A DNA stretch of 64,000 nucleotides, taken from the NCBI GenBank assembly GCA_016792805.1, contig JAEUHX010000058.1, positions 140,228-204,227 of the forward strand, read 5' to 3'. The notes beneath the pieces were generated by a model. The model made no database searches. It saw nothing but the letters and a program-made list of their open reading frames with translations, and was not told the DNA's origin. This document shows, one piece after another, positions 18,121 through 26,701 of the stretch (the first letter of the stretch is position 1; each line of letters starts with the position of its first letter). Made by a program: the position numbers and the translations under genes. The stretch comes from Planctomycetota bacterium (GTDB lineage Bacteria; Planctomycetota; UBA1135; JACQFD01).

Positions 18121-19317
18121 ATGCGACTCGACCGCCGCACCCTCCTGATCCTTACAGCTTTGACGGCCTCGGCCTGTCCGGGGCCGAAGGCCGCGCCCGG
18201 CTCCGCCCCGGCAGCCGCCGACGGCCCGCGCGCCGTGCAGACCGCCGTCGCGACCGAAGAGCCGTGGGAAAAGGTGCTGCGCTTGCCCGGCGAAATGTTT
18301 GCTTTTGAAGAAGCAACTCTTTCCACCAAGGTGGCCGGCCGGCTCGAGGCGCTGGAGGTCGACCTCGGCGCGCGCGTCCGCAAAGGGCAGCGGCTTGCGC
18401 GCATCGATCCGCGCGACGCCGAACTCCGCGCCGCGCAGGCGGAGGCGGCGGTGCGCGCTGCACGCGCCCGCGTGGGACTCGACGGCTTGGGCGAGCGCGA
18501 CGACGTCGAGATCGAGAAGACGCCTCTCGTGCTGGCAGCGCGCGCCGAGCTCGAGGAGGCGACCCGCGAGCACCAGCGATTGAAAGGGCTGCTGCGCGAT
18601 GGCGTGGTGTCGCCGGCCGCCTTCGACTCCGCCCAGGCGCGCCTCGTCACTGCCGAGAGTTCCTTACAAAACGCCCTCGAGGAGATCCGCAACCGAATTG
18701 CTGTCCTCCTGCAGCGACGGGCCGAACTCGCCCTGGCTCGCCAGCAGGTGGCGGATGGAGAAATTACAGCTCCGTTCGACGGCGCCGTGGCCGCGCGGCT
18801 CGCCGGGACGGGAGATTACTTATCTTCCGGAGCCTCCGTTGCGCGCCTCGTGCGATTCGACCCCGTGAGGCTCCGCATCGGCGTTCCCGAGCGCTACGCG
18901 GCCGCCGTGCGCATCGGCGCGCTCGTGAGGGCACGGCTTGAGGGGTCCGAGCGCACCGTCGAAGGTGCCGTCGTCCGCACGAGCCCGGTGCTCGACGCCC
19001 GCAACCGCACTTTACAGATCGAAGCCGAGATCCCCAACGCCGACGGCTCGCTGCGCCCCGGCTCTTTTGTAAAGGCCTCCATCGTCCTCGACGCCGCAGC
19101 GAAAGCGCTCACCATTCCCGCCGACGCCCTCGTGCGGTTCGCCGGCATCGACCGCGTCGTCGCTGTGGAAGGAGGAAAGGCTCTCGAGAAGCGCGTGACC
19201 GTGGGACGAATCGAGGGGTCGCGCTGCGAGATTCTTGATGGCCTCCGCCCCGGTGACGACGTCATTCGCACACCCGGAAATCTTCGCACCGGAGATCCCG
19301 TGACCCTCACGCGCTGA
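18121..19317 (+). CDS. RND efflux periplasmic adaptor subunit (lipoprotein)
   Basis: A membrane fusion protein linking an RND pump to an outer-membrane channel. The start ATG at 18121 gives a lipoprotein signal with lipobox TASAC, so the protein should be anchored to a membrane facing the periplasm. A biotinyl-lipoyl-like half (VAGRLEALEVDLGARVRKGQ) is followed by an alpha-helical hairpin of about 110 residues and the second lipoyl half (GEITAPFDGAVAARLAGTGDYLSSG). Beta-barrel and membrane-proximal regions come last. The RND pump starts 18 bases downstream. No outer-membrane factor gene is present in the window. The substrate is unknown. Confidence 0.9.
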   Translation: MRLDRRTLLILTALTASACPGPKAAPGSAPAAADGPRAVQTAVATEEPWEKVLRLPGEMFAFEEATLSTKVAGRLEALEVDLGARVRKGQRLARIDPRDAELRAAQAEAAVRAARARVGLDGLGERDDVEIEKTPLVLAARAELEEATREHQRLKGLLRDGVVSPAAFDSAQARLVTAESSLQNALEEIRNRIAVLLQRRAELALARQQVADGEITAPFDGAVAARLAGTGDYLSSGASVARLVRFDPVRLRIGVPERYAAAVRIGALVRARLEGSERTVEGAVVRTSPVLDARNRTLQIEAEIPNADGSLRPGSFVKASIVLDAAAKALTIPADALVRFAGIDRVVAVEGGKALEKRVTVGRIEGSRCEILDGLRPGDDVIRTPGNLRTGDPVTLTR

Positions 19318-19335
19318 TTCACGGGACCGAGATTC

Positions 19336-22300
19336 GTGCGCCACCTCGTCGATCTGTTCATTCGCCGGCCGGTCTTCGCGACGATGCTGATCGCATCGCT
19401 CGTGGTCGTGGGGCTCTCGAGCCTCTTCCGCCTGCGCGTCGACCGATTCCCCTCCGTCGACCTGCCAACGATTACAGTTCGAACGACACTGGCGGGCGCC
19501 TCCACTGAAGAAGTGGAGACGCTCGTGAGCCAGCGCATCGAAGAAGCCGTCAATACGATCGACGGCATCGAGCAGCTCCGGTCCATCTCGGGCCCAGGCA
19601 CATCGTTGGTGGTGATCACTTTTTCGCTCGACCGCCACGTCGACGCGGCAGCCCAAGACGTGCGCGACCGCGTCGGCACCGTGCTGCGCCAGCTCCCGCC
19701 GGAAGCCGAGCCGCCGATCCTCGGAAAGTTCGACAACGACCAGACCCCCGTCGTCGCCTTCGCGCTGTCCTCCGAGCGTCCGATTCGTGAGATCACAGAA
19801 ATTGCCGACAAGATACTGAAGCCGCAGATCGAGCGCAGCCGCGGCGTCGGAGAAGTGAGAATCGTCGGCGGCGCCGAGCGCTCCATCCATGTGTGGATGG
19901 ACGCCGACCGCCTCTGGGCCTACGGCATCCCGATCACCGCGGTGCGCAATGCTCTGCGCCGGCAAAACGCCGAGACACCGGGAGGGAATGTCACAGGGGA
20001 TCGCCAGGAATCGGTGCTTCGCACGATGGGGCAGCTCTCCGACCCGAGGGAGTTCGACGACCTCGTGCTCGCCACGATTCGCAATGCGCCGGTGCGGGTC
20101 GCCGACGTGGGGCGCGCCGAGGATGGCACAAAAGAAGTCCGCTCGCTCTCGCGGCTCGACGGCAAGCCGTGTGTCACGCTCGAGGTGCGCCGGCAATCGG
20201 GAGCCAACACGGTGGAGGTCATTGAAGGGGTCCGCGAGGAGCTGAAGAAGCTACAGAAGGAGCTACCCCCAGATATCCGCGTCGAGACGATCCGCGATCA
20301 ATCCCGTTACATCACTGCGGCGCTCCACGAGATTCAGGTGCACCTCGTTCTCGGCAGCATCCTGGCAAGCGCCGTCGTGCTGATGTTCATGCGCTCGTGG
20401 CGCTCCATGGTGATCGCCGCCGTCGCGATCCCCTGCTCGACGATCGCCTGCTTCGGCGTGATGGAGTCGCTTGGATTCACCCTCAACAGCGTCACCATGC
20501 TGGCCCTCGTGCTGATGGTCGGCATCGTGATCGACGACGCCATCGTCGTGCTCGAGAACGTCTTCCGATTTGTGGAAGAAAAGAACATGTCACCATTCGA
20601 AGCGGCTCGCGAAGGGACCGCCGAGATCGCGCTCGCCGTCATGGCAACGACTCTGTCGCTCGCCGTGATCTTTGTGCCGGTCTCGTTCATGTCGAGCATC
20701 TCAGGAAAGTTTCTGTATCAGTTTGGAATCACCGCGGCGACCGCGGTGATGGTGAGCCTGCTGGTCTCCTTCGTGCTGACCCCGACGATGAGCGCGCGCA
20801 TGCTCCGAGCGCGGCCCGGAGCACAGAGCAGTCACGGTGCCTCTAGGAGCGGGCTCTACGGCCTGCTGGAGCGAGGATATGTTGCACTGCTGCGGGTGAG
20901 CCTGCGGTTCCATCCCGTTGTTGCGGCTCTTGCCATCCTTACGATTGCGACCGCGTGGCCGCTCTATGGAAGAGTGAAGCAGGAGTACTCGCCGACCGAT
21001 GTGGACGAAGCGGAATTTGAGGTGAGCGTGTCCGGGCCCGAAGGCGCGAACCTCCACGCGATGGATGAGGCGGTCGCCGCGGTGGAAGCCGAGATCCGCG
21101 CCGTGCGCGGCGTCCGCTCGACGCTCACAACGCTCGGCGGCAGCTTCCTCGGGCAGGTGAGCCGCGCCGAGATTTTTGTGCGTATCGCCCCTCACGACGA
21201 GCGGACGGTTTCTTTCTCGCGATTCTGGCGGGAGCTGCTCTCCGGAACGCCGGGCCGCGCTTTCGAAGGCAATTATTCGCAGCGCGACGTGATGGTCGAC
21301 GTGCGGCGGCGCCTCGCGAAGTTCCGGGAGCTTCGCTGCTCCGTCCGCAATCTCACCTCGTTCAACATTGGGGGCGGCAATTTTGAGATCGACTTCTCGA
21401 TCCTAGGTCCCGACCTCGAGGCGCTTGCTCGCTACGGCGAAGAGCTGAAGCAACGGGCGGAAAAGGCGGGCGGGATCGTCGATGCCGATACCACACTTCG
21501 GCTCGATCGTCCTGAGCTGCGGGCCGTCGTCGACCGCGAGCGCGCCGCCGATCTCGGCATCGCCGTCGAGGATATCGCCGCGGCGCTCCGGCTCATGGTC
21601 GGCGGCGAGGAGCGAGCCTCACGATTCCACGATCGGGCGCTCAATGAGAGCTACGACGTCGAGCTGCGGCTCGAGGAGTCCGACCGCGGAACTCGCGAGC
21701 GTATCAGTGAACTGTATGTTCCGGCCGGCGACGGCGGGCTCGTCCGCCTCGACAGCCTCGTGCGACTGGAGCCGGCCGCGAGCCCTTCGCGCATCGATCG
21801 CATGGACCGCCAGCGGCAGGTGGCGCTTCGGGCCGCCATCGGCCCGGGCTTCGCGCTGGCCGACCGGTTGGAGGCCCTGCGGCGGGCAGCCGCCGGCATG
21901 AACATGCCGGCCACCTACACAACGCGCGTCGCGGGGCGCGGCCGCGAGCTCGAGCGGACCTTCACGGAGTTTCTGTGGGCTTTTTTCCTTTCGGTCGTCT
22001 TGATGTACCTAATCCTGGCGAGCCAGTTCGAGAGCCTCACGCATCCGTTGACAATTCTCCTCTCGCTGCCTCTCTCGGTCCCCTTCGCCCTTTGGTCGCT
22101 CGACGTCACCGGCAATACGCTCAACCTCTACTCCGCGCTCGGGATTCTGGTGCTTTTCGGCGTTGTGAAGAAGAATTCAATTTTACAGATCGACCACATG
22201 AACCAGCTTCGTGAGCGCGGGATGCCGCGGCACGAGGCCATTCTCGAAGGGAACCGGGATCGGCTGCGGCCGATCCTGATGACGACGCTGGCGCTCGTGG

Positions 22301-22482
22301 CGGGCATGCTGCCGCTCGCGCTCGGCACCGGTCCGGGCGCCGAAGAGCGCCGCGCCGTGGCGGTCGTCGTGATCGGCGGCCAGACGCTCTCGCTGCTGTT
22401 GACGCTCCTCGTCACCCCCATCGCATATCTGTATTTCGATCGAATCGGCGAGATCTTCGGCGCGAAGCGCCCCGCGCCATGA
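19336..22482 (+). CDS. RND family efflux transporter permease
   Basis: A 1048-residue proton-driven pump of the AcrB/HAE1 superfamily, with a GTG start. It has the usual duplicated layout: TM1 (residues 15-32), a large periplasmic porter domain, six TM helices containing the proton-relay segment VLMVGIVIDDAIVVLENVFR, then a second half with TM7 and a matching bundle (GILVLFGVVKKNSILQIDHMN). The N terminus, IRRPVFATMLIASLVVVG, is typical. It follows the adaptor gene and overlaps the B12/radical SAM gene by ATGA. The substrate cannot be told from sequence. The coupling to biosynthesis-type genes suggests export of a dedicated product, which is inference. Confidence 0.92.
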   Translation: MRHLVDLFIRRPVFATMLIASLVVVGLSSLFRLRVDRFPSVDLPTITVRTTLAGASTEEVETLVSQRIEEAVNTIDGIEQLRSISGPGTSLVVITFSLDRHVDAAAQDVRDRVGTVLRQLPPEAEPPILGKFDNDQTPVVAFALSSERPIREITEIADKILKPQIERSRGVGEVRIVGGAERSIHVWMDADRLWAYGIPITAVRNALRRQNAETPGGNVTGDRQESVLRTMGQLSDPREFDDLVLATIRNAPVRVADVGRAEDGTKEVRSLSRLDGKPCVTLEVRRQSGANTVEVIEGVREELKKLQKELPPDIRVETIRDQSRYITAALHEIQVHLVLGSILASAVVLMFMRSWRSMVIAAVAIPCSTIACFGVMESLGFTLNSVTMLALVLMVGIVIDDAIVVLENVFRFVEEKNMSPFEAAREGTAEIALAVMATTLSLAVIFVPVSFMSSISGKFLYQFGITAATAVMVSLLVSFVLTPTMSARMLRARPGAQSSHGASRSGLYGLLERGYVALLRVSLRFHPVVAALAILTIATAWPLYGRVKQEYSPTDVDEAEFEVSVSGPEGANLHAMDEAVAAVEAEIRAVRGVRSTLTTLGGSFLGQVSRAEIFVRIAPHDERTVSFSRFWRELLSGTPGRAFEGNYSQRDVMVDVRRRLAKFRELRCSVRNLTSFNIGGGNFEIDFSILGPDLEALARYGEELKQRAEKAGGIVDADTTLRLDRPELRAVVDRERAADLGIAVEDIAAALRLMVGGEERASRFHDRALNESYDVELRLEESDRGTRERISELYVPAGDGGLVRLDSLVRLEPAASPSRIDRMDRQRQVALRAAIGPGFALADRLEALRRAAAGMNMPATYTTRVAGRGRELERTFTEFLWAFFLSVVLMYLILASQFESLTHPLTILLSLPLSVPFALWSLDVTGNTLNLYSALGILVLFGVVKKNSILQIDHMNQLRERGMPRHEAILEGNRDRLRPILMTTLALVAGMLPLALGTGPGAEERRAVAVVVIGGQTLSLLLTLLVTPIAYLYFDRIGEIFGAKRPAP

Positions 22483-23768
22483 CCCGCCGCCCAGCGATCA
22501 TTTTTCACGTTACGCCACAGAACTCGACGGCGCTGAACCTGCTGCTGGCGGCGCTCGAGTCTCGCGGTGAGACCCAGCATCTCGACGTGATTATGGCCGC
22601 GGGGCGAGCCGCCGCGGCGAAGGCCGCCCGCGCGGCGGCGGAGGAAGGCGCCGACGTGCTCGTCGCCTGGTCGTACTACTCCCCCGACGCGAGCCGCGCG
22701 GCGCGAGATCTCGCCTGGTTCCGTCGGCGCGTCACCTCACCTCGAGTGCAACATATCGCGGGCGGTCCCCATGCGACGGCGGAGCCCCGCTCCGTGCTCG
22801 CCGATGGCTTCGATCTCGCGGCTCTCGGAGAAGGAGAGTTCACCATTCTCGATCTCGCTCGCGCGCTTCGCGAGAAGTCGGCGCCCACCGCTTGCCGCGG
22901 CATCGCATTCACTGAGAACTCACAATTCGTCTCCCGCGGCTATGGCCACCGCATCGAACTTGACGATTTTCCGCCCTTCCCGGTCCAACATCGCCGCCTC
23001 AATCCGATCGAGATCACCCGAGGGTGCGTCTACTCCTGCTCGTTCTGCCAGACTCCATTTCTATTTAAGGCAAAATTCCGACATCGCTCCGTTGACAATA
23101 TTACAGAACATGCGCGTATCATGGCCGCCTGCGGCGCGCGCTACATTCGGTTTCTCACGCCGACGTCTCTCTCCTACGGGGCCGAAGGCGAGGAGCCGCG
23201 CCTCGATCGCGTCGAGGCGCTGCTCGCCTCCGTCCGCGGCGCCCTCGGCTCTCGAGCCCACATCTACTTTGGCACCTTTCCCTCAGAGCTCCGCCCCGAG
23301 CACGTGACTCCGACGGCGCTCCAGATGCTGAAGCGATATGTTTCAAACTCCAATCTCGTGATCGGCGGACAATCGGGCTCCGACCGCGTTCTGAGCGCGA
23401 ACCGGCGCGGGCACACGCGCGACGACGTCGTCCGCGCCGTCCGCTCTTGCGCGGAAGCCGGCTTCCTCGCCAATGTGGATTTCCTCTTCGGACTTCCCGG
23501 CGAGGAGCCCGACGACGTGAATGCAACCGTTTCGCTCGCGCAGGAGCTCGCTGCCCTCGGCGCTCGAATTCACGCCCACACATTCATGCCGCTGCCTGGA
23601 ACTCCGACGCGCGACGCGCCGCCGGGGCGCATCTCCGAGTCGACGCGGCTTGCCCTCGACCGCCTCGTCGCCGACGGGCGCGCCTACGGACAGTGGAAGG
23701 AGCAGGCCCTGATTGCCCGGCGCCTCGCTCGAGCGCGCGCGTCGGCAGCTACACTCCGGGCTCAATGA
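22479..23768 (+). CDS. B12-binding domain / radical SAM protein
   Basis: A 429-residue protein with an N-terminal cobalamin-binding-like Rossmann region (residues 1-130, including VLVAWSYYSPD and IAGGPHAT). A radical SAM core follows, with Cys183, Cys187 and Cys190 (CVYSCSFC) to ligate the 4Fe-4S cluster, then VIGGQSGSDRVLSANRRGHT and DFLFGLPGEE, typical of MiaB-like/Elp3-type barrels. It resembles the MJ_1487-type B12/radical SAM family, whose reaction is unknown. It overlaps its neighbours on both sides by ATGA, so it is translationally coupled to the RND pump and to the GMC oxidoreductase. Confidence 0.85.
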   Translation: MTRRPAIIFHVTPQNSTALNLLLAALESRGETQHLDVIMAAGRAAAAKAARAAAEEGADVLVAWSYYSPDASRAARDLAWFRRRVTSPRVQHIAGGPHATAEPRSVLADGFDLAALGEGEFTILDLARALREKSAPTACRGIAFTENSQFVSRGYGHRIELDDFPPFPVQHRRLNPIEITRGCVYSCSFCQTPFLFKAKFRHRSVDNITEHARIMAACGARYIRFLTPTSLSYGAEGEEPRLDRVEALLASVRGALGSRAHIYFGTFPSELRPEHVTPTALQMLKRYVSNSNLVIGGQSGSDRVLSANRRGHTRDDVVRAVRSCAEAGFLANVDFLFGLPGEEPDDVNATVSLAQELAALGARIHAHTFMPLPGTPTRDAPPGRISESTRLALDRLVADGRAYGQWKEQALIARRLARARASAATLRAQ

Positions 23769-25426
23769 TCCGCGACCTCGGCGATGACGCCCCGGCCACG
23801 CTCCCGGAGTATGACGTCTGCATTGTCGGTTCCGGCCCCGCGGGGATGACCGTCGCGCGCGAGCTGAGCAGCGGTGGGCTGCGCATCGCCGTGTTGGAGA
23901 GCGGAAAATTGAAGCCCACTCCCTTCGGCGATCGCCTTCGATTTGTGGAGAGTGACGGGATCCGCATCAAGGAGTACTCGCGTGAGCGCGTCCTCGGCGG
24001 CGCGTCCAGCACGTGGGCCGGGCTGTCGGCTCCGCTCGACCCGTGCGATTTCGTCGAGCGTCCCTGGATGCGCCACTCCGGCTGGCCGATCGCGCGCGCG
24101 GAGCTGCTTGCTCACTACGAGGAGGCCTGTGGGCGCTACCGGTTTGCGGCGCTCGAGCGGTTCGGCCCCAGCGGCTTCGGCGCGCTGCGCTCGAAGGGCT
24201 CCCACCAGCCGGCTTGGAAATCCCTCGAAGAGAAGATCTTCCTTGCCTGTGCCGAACCGCAACATTTCGGACGCGAGCACCGAAGCATCTTCGATGCACA
24301 GGGCGTCGATTTGTATCTTGATGCCACCGTACTCGCGCTCGAAGCCGATGCGATGCGCTCGCGCGTGGATCGCGCGCGGCTCAGGACAAGCCAAGACAAG
24401 GAGCTGCGGCTAACGGCCGGAGTTTTTGTGATCGCGACGGGAGGGATCGAGAACGCGCGCCTCCTTCTCGCCTCGCGCGACTACTGCGAGCGCGGCCTCG
24501 GCAACGAGAACGACGCCGTCGGGCGATATTTGATGAACCATCCAAAGCACTACCATGGAGTGCTACGGCTCGACCGCCCCGTCGACGACCTTCCTTACTA
24601 TTTTGGCTGCATCGTCGACGATTACGCGGGCTACGCCGGCTTGCGCCTGCGGGAGGAGGTCCAGCGGGAGCGCCGCCTCCTCAACTCCTACGCGCGCTTT
24701 GAGCCCGTCTTCCCATGGACTGGGAGCACGGGCGTCGAGTCTCTCGTCACAATCGTGAAGCGCACAAAATTTGCCCTCAAGAGCTTTCGCGCGCGACGAA
24801 AAGGAAAGGTGGTCACTCTTCGCGACTACTCGGAAACAGGTGACGACTCGGATCTTCAGAATGAGCGGAAGTCGGCCACGGGCTGGCTCAGTCTCGGCTG
24901 GAATGTGCTGGCCGATTCGCCGCGCGTCGCCTCCTACGCTTATTACCGATTTGCCGAGCGCGCGAAGCCCCCGATCGGCGCAGTGCGCCTTCGGAATTTC
25001 ATGGAGATGGAGCCCGATCCCGAGAACCGGGTGACCCTCGGGAGCAGCCGCGACGCATTCGGCCAGCAGGTGCCCTTCGTGCGCCACCGCTGCACCGAGC
25101 TCGACCGGCGTTCCCTCGTGGAGCTTCACAAAACGCTCCGCGACGAGTTCCCCTCCGCGGGCCTCGGACGCCTTGAAACCACCCTCGAGAGCGCCGATCC
25201 GTGGCCCATCGATCAGGACGCGTCGCACCACATGGGCACGACGCGAATGGGCAACGACCCGAGAGTCTCGGTTGTGGACCGGACCTGTAAGATTCACTCC
25301 GTGCCCAACGTCTACCTCGCGGGCGCATCGGTCTTCCCGACCAGCGGCTGCGCGAATCCCACATTTACCATCGTTGCTCTGGCGATTCGCCTCGCCCGCC
25401 ATCTGCGGCAGGGAGCGCGTTCATGA
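23765..25426 (+). CDS. GMC family FAD-dependent oxidoreductase
   Basis: A 553-residue flavoprotein. The FAD-binding Rossmann motif VCIVGSGPAGMTVARELSSGG is near residue 20. GGASSTWAG near residue 79 and FVIATGGIENARLLLAS near residue 222 fit the GMC fold. The C-terminal HHMGTTRMGNDP and GCANPTFTIVALAIRLA hold the conserved active-site histidine region. Such enzymes oxidise alcohols or sugars and are often cytosolic or periplasmic. There is no signal peptide. The start overlaps the upstream stop, and the end overlaps the Gfo/Idh-like gene (ATGA in both cases). GMC and Gfo/Idh genes are often paired in sugar-modification loci, which suggests a two-step oxidation, but the substrate is unknown. 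Confidence 0.88.
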   Translation: MIRDLGDDAPATLPEYDVCIVGSGPAGMTVARELSSGGLRIAVLESGKLKPTPFGDRLRFVESDGIRIKEYSRERVLGGASSTWAGLSAPLDPCDFVERPWMRHSGWPIARAELLAHYEEACGRYRFAALERFGPSGFGALRSKGSHQPAWKSLEEKIFLACAEPQHFGREHRSIFDAQGVDLYLDATVLALEADAMRSRVDRARLRTSQDKELRLTAGVFVIATGGIENARLLLASRDYCERGLGNENDAVGRYLMNHPKHYHGVLRLDRPVDDLPYYFGCIVDDYAGYAGLRLREEVQRERRLLNSYARFEPVFPWTGSTGVESLVTIVKRTKFALKSFRARRKGKVVTLRDYSETGDDSDLQNERKSATGWLSLGWNVLADSPRVASYAYYRFAERAKPPIGAVRLRNFMEMEPDPENRVTLGSSRDAFGQQVPFVRHRCTELDRRSLVELHKTLRDEFPSAGLGRLETTLESADPWPIDQDASHHMGTTRMGNDPRVSVVDRTCKIHSVPNVYLAGASVFPTSGCANPTFTIVALAIRLARHLRQGARS

Positions 25427-26469
25427 GGCGCCTTCTGATCGTCGGTGCGGGCAAGCGCGTCCGCGATGCCGCACTTCCCTGCCTGGCGCGCCTGCGCGGA
25501 CAGATCGAGCTCCGCGCGATTTGTGCGCGGTCCACTGCGGAGGCGCTCGCCCTTGACGGCGGGCGTTACCCCGTCGAACCCCTGGCCACGCTGCCCGATT
25601 CCAAATTTTCCGGCGTCGATCTCATCTATGTCGTCGTCGGGAAAGGAAACGTGCCGGGCGTGCTCCAGGAGCTGCGGCGATTCGATTTGTCGCGAGTCGA
25701 CCTTCTGATCGAGACGCCGATTCTGCTGTTGAAACACTTCCGCCACGTGGAGCGGCTGCGGGCCTTTCGCGGCGCTTCGGTGGCCGAAGACTGCTGCGAG
25801 CTTCCGTGGCTTCGCCTTGTGCAGCGGCTCTCGGCGGAAGGCCCGCTCGGCCGCATCCAACACGTGACATTTCATCGCTCCGCGTACGCCTATCACGGTA
25901 TGGCGATGGCGAAATGTGTGCTCGGAGATCCCAATATTTCGAGCGCCAAGCGGACGCGCACGGCCGATGGCCCGACGCGCTACCTTCGATTCCAGGGCGG
26001 TGCCACTGCCTCGATCGTGGAGCCGCGCGACTACTCCCTGGGGCATTTCGAGATCCGCGGCGAGCGCGGTCTGCTCGCAGACAAGCCGGGGATCGCGAAG
26101 GCGACGCTCCGCATGGAGGCGCTCGTCCAGGGCGGGCGCTGTGTCGGCTTCCGCGCCGGAGACGCCGAGGAGCCGTTGGATGACGACGAAGTCGCCCTGA
26201 TGGCCCTCGATCCCGATGCGGCGCGGCTGTCGCCCGAGTGCGCCGTCACGGCTCGCATGGATGGGCTGAAGCGCGTCGGATTCCTGCGCCTGCTCCGTCG
26301 GCTCGCGTCGGGGAAGCCCGCCTACTCGGTCGAAGCCGGTCTCGACGACATGCTCGTCGACTATGCCCTTGAGAAGGCCGGTCGCTATGTCGCGACGCCG
26401 TTCACCTGCGTTCGGAGCGGACCCGCGCGAACCCTCCTTGGCTGGGCCAGCCGCTTGGCGGGGCGCTAG
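25423..26469 (+). CDS. Gfo/Idh/MocA-like NAD(P)-binding protein
   Basis: A 348-residue protein. The N-terminal Rossmann fold begins at MRRLLIVGAGKRVRDAALP, and VDLIYVVVGKGN forms a later strand. The rest has the loose pattern of the Gfo/Idh/MocA oxidoreductase family. The classic EKP motif near residue 100 is replaced by IETPILL, which may mean a changed or lost catalytic lysine. It overlaps the GMC gene by four bases and ends the run of five genes. It probably acts on the same sugar-like substrate or product as the GMC enzyme. Family confidence is moderate to good; catalytic competence is uncertain. Confidence 0.75.
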   Translation: MRRLLIVGAGKRVRDAALPCLARLRGQIELRAICARSTAEALALDGGRYPVEPLATLPDSKFSGVDLIYVVVGKGNVPGVLQELRRFDLSRVDLLIETPILLLKHFRHVERLRAFRGASVAEDCCELPWLRLVQRLSAEGPLGRIQHVTFHRSAYAYHGMAMAKCVLGDPNISSAKRTRTADGPTRYLRFQGGATASIVEPRDYSLGHFEIRGERGLLADKPGIAKATLRMEALVQGGRCVGFRAGDAEEPLDDDEVALMALDPDAARLSPECAVTARMDGLKRVGFLRLLRRLASGKPAYSVEAGLDDMLVDYALEKAGRYVATPFTCVRSGPARTLLGWASRLAGR

Positions 26470-26701
26470 CTGCCCGTGACAAAAGTCATCCTTGCCACGG
26501 GCTGCGCGCGGCGCGCCCATCGCGGGCGGGCCCGTTTGTCAAGCCGCGATGCTCCCATGGCGGAGCGCGTGGAGAAGGTGGCGGGCTAGACAGGTCTCCG
26601 CCGCCCCCGCACCCTTTGCGCTCCTTCGGTCCCGAGGCATGGGATCGGAGGCCCAGTCCCACCCCGGGACCGCCCCGTCCCCGTTACCCGTCAATATTCC
26701 C
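26470..26701. other. Intergenic region with a possible hairpin
   Basis: GCCCGTG (26472-26478) can pair with CACGGGC (26496-26502) directly after the Gfo/Idh gene. There is no U-tract. The segment CAAAAGTCATCC here resembles part of the inverted-repeat element, but the rest does not align well. No gene seen. Confidence 0.35.

Noticed and set aside
26472..26565. Fourth copy of the inverted-repeat element
   Set aside because: Only CAAAAGTCATCC and a GC-rich stretch resemble it. The terminal GGACGTTTC is missing, and the rest does not align without many gaps.
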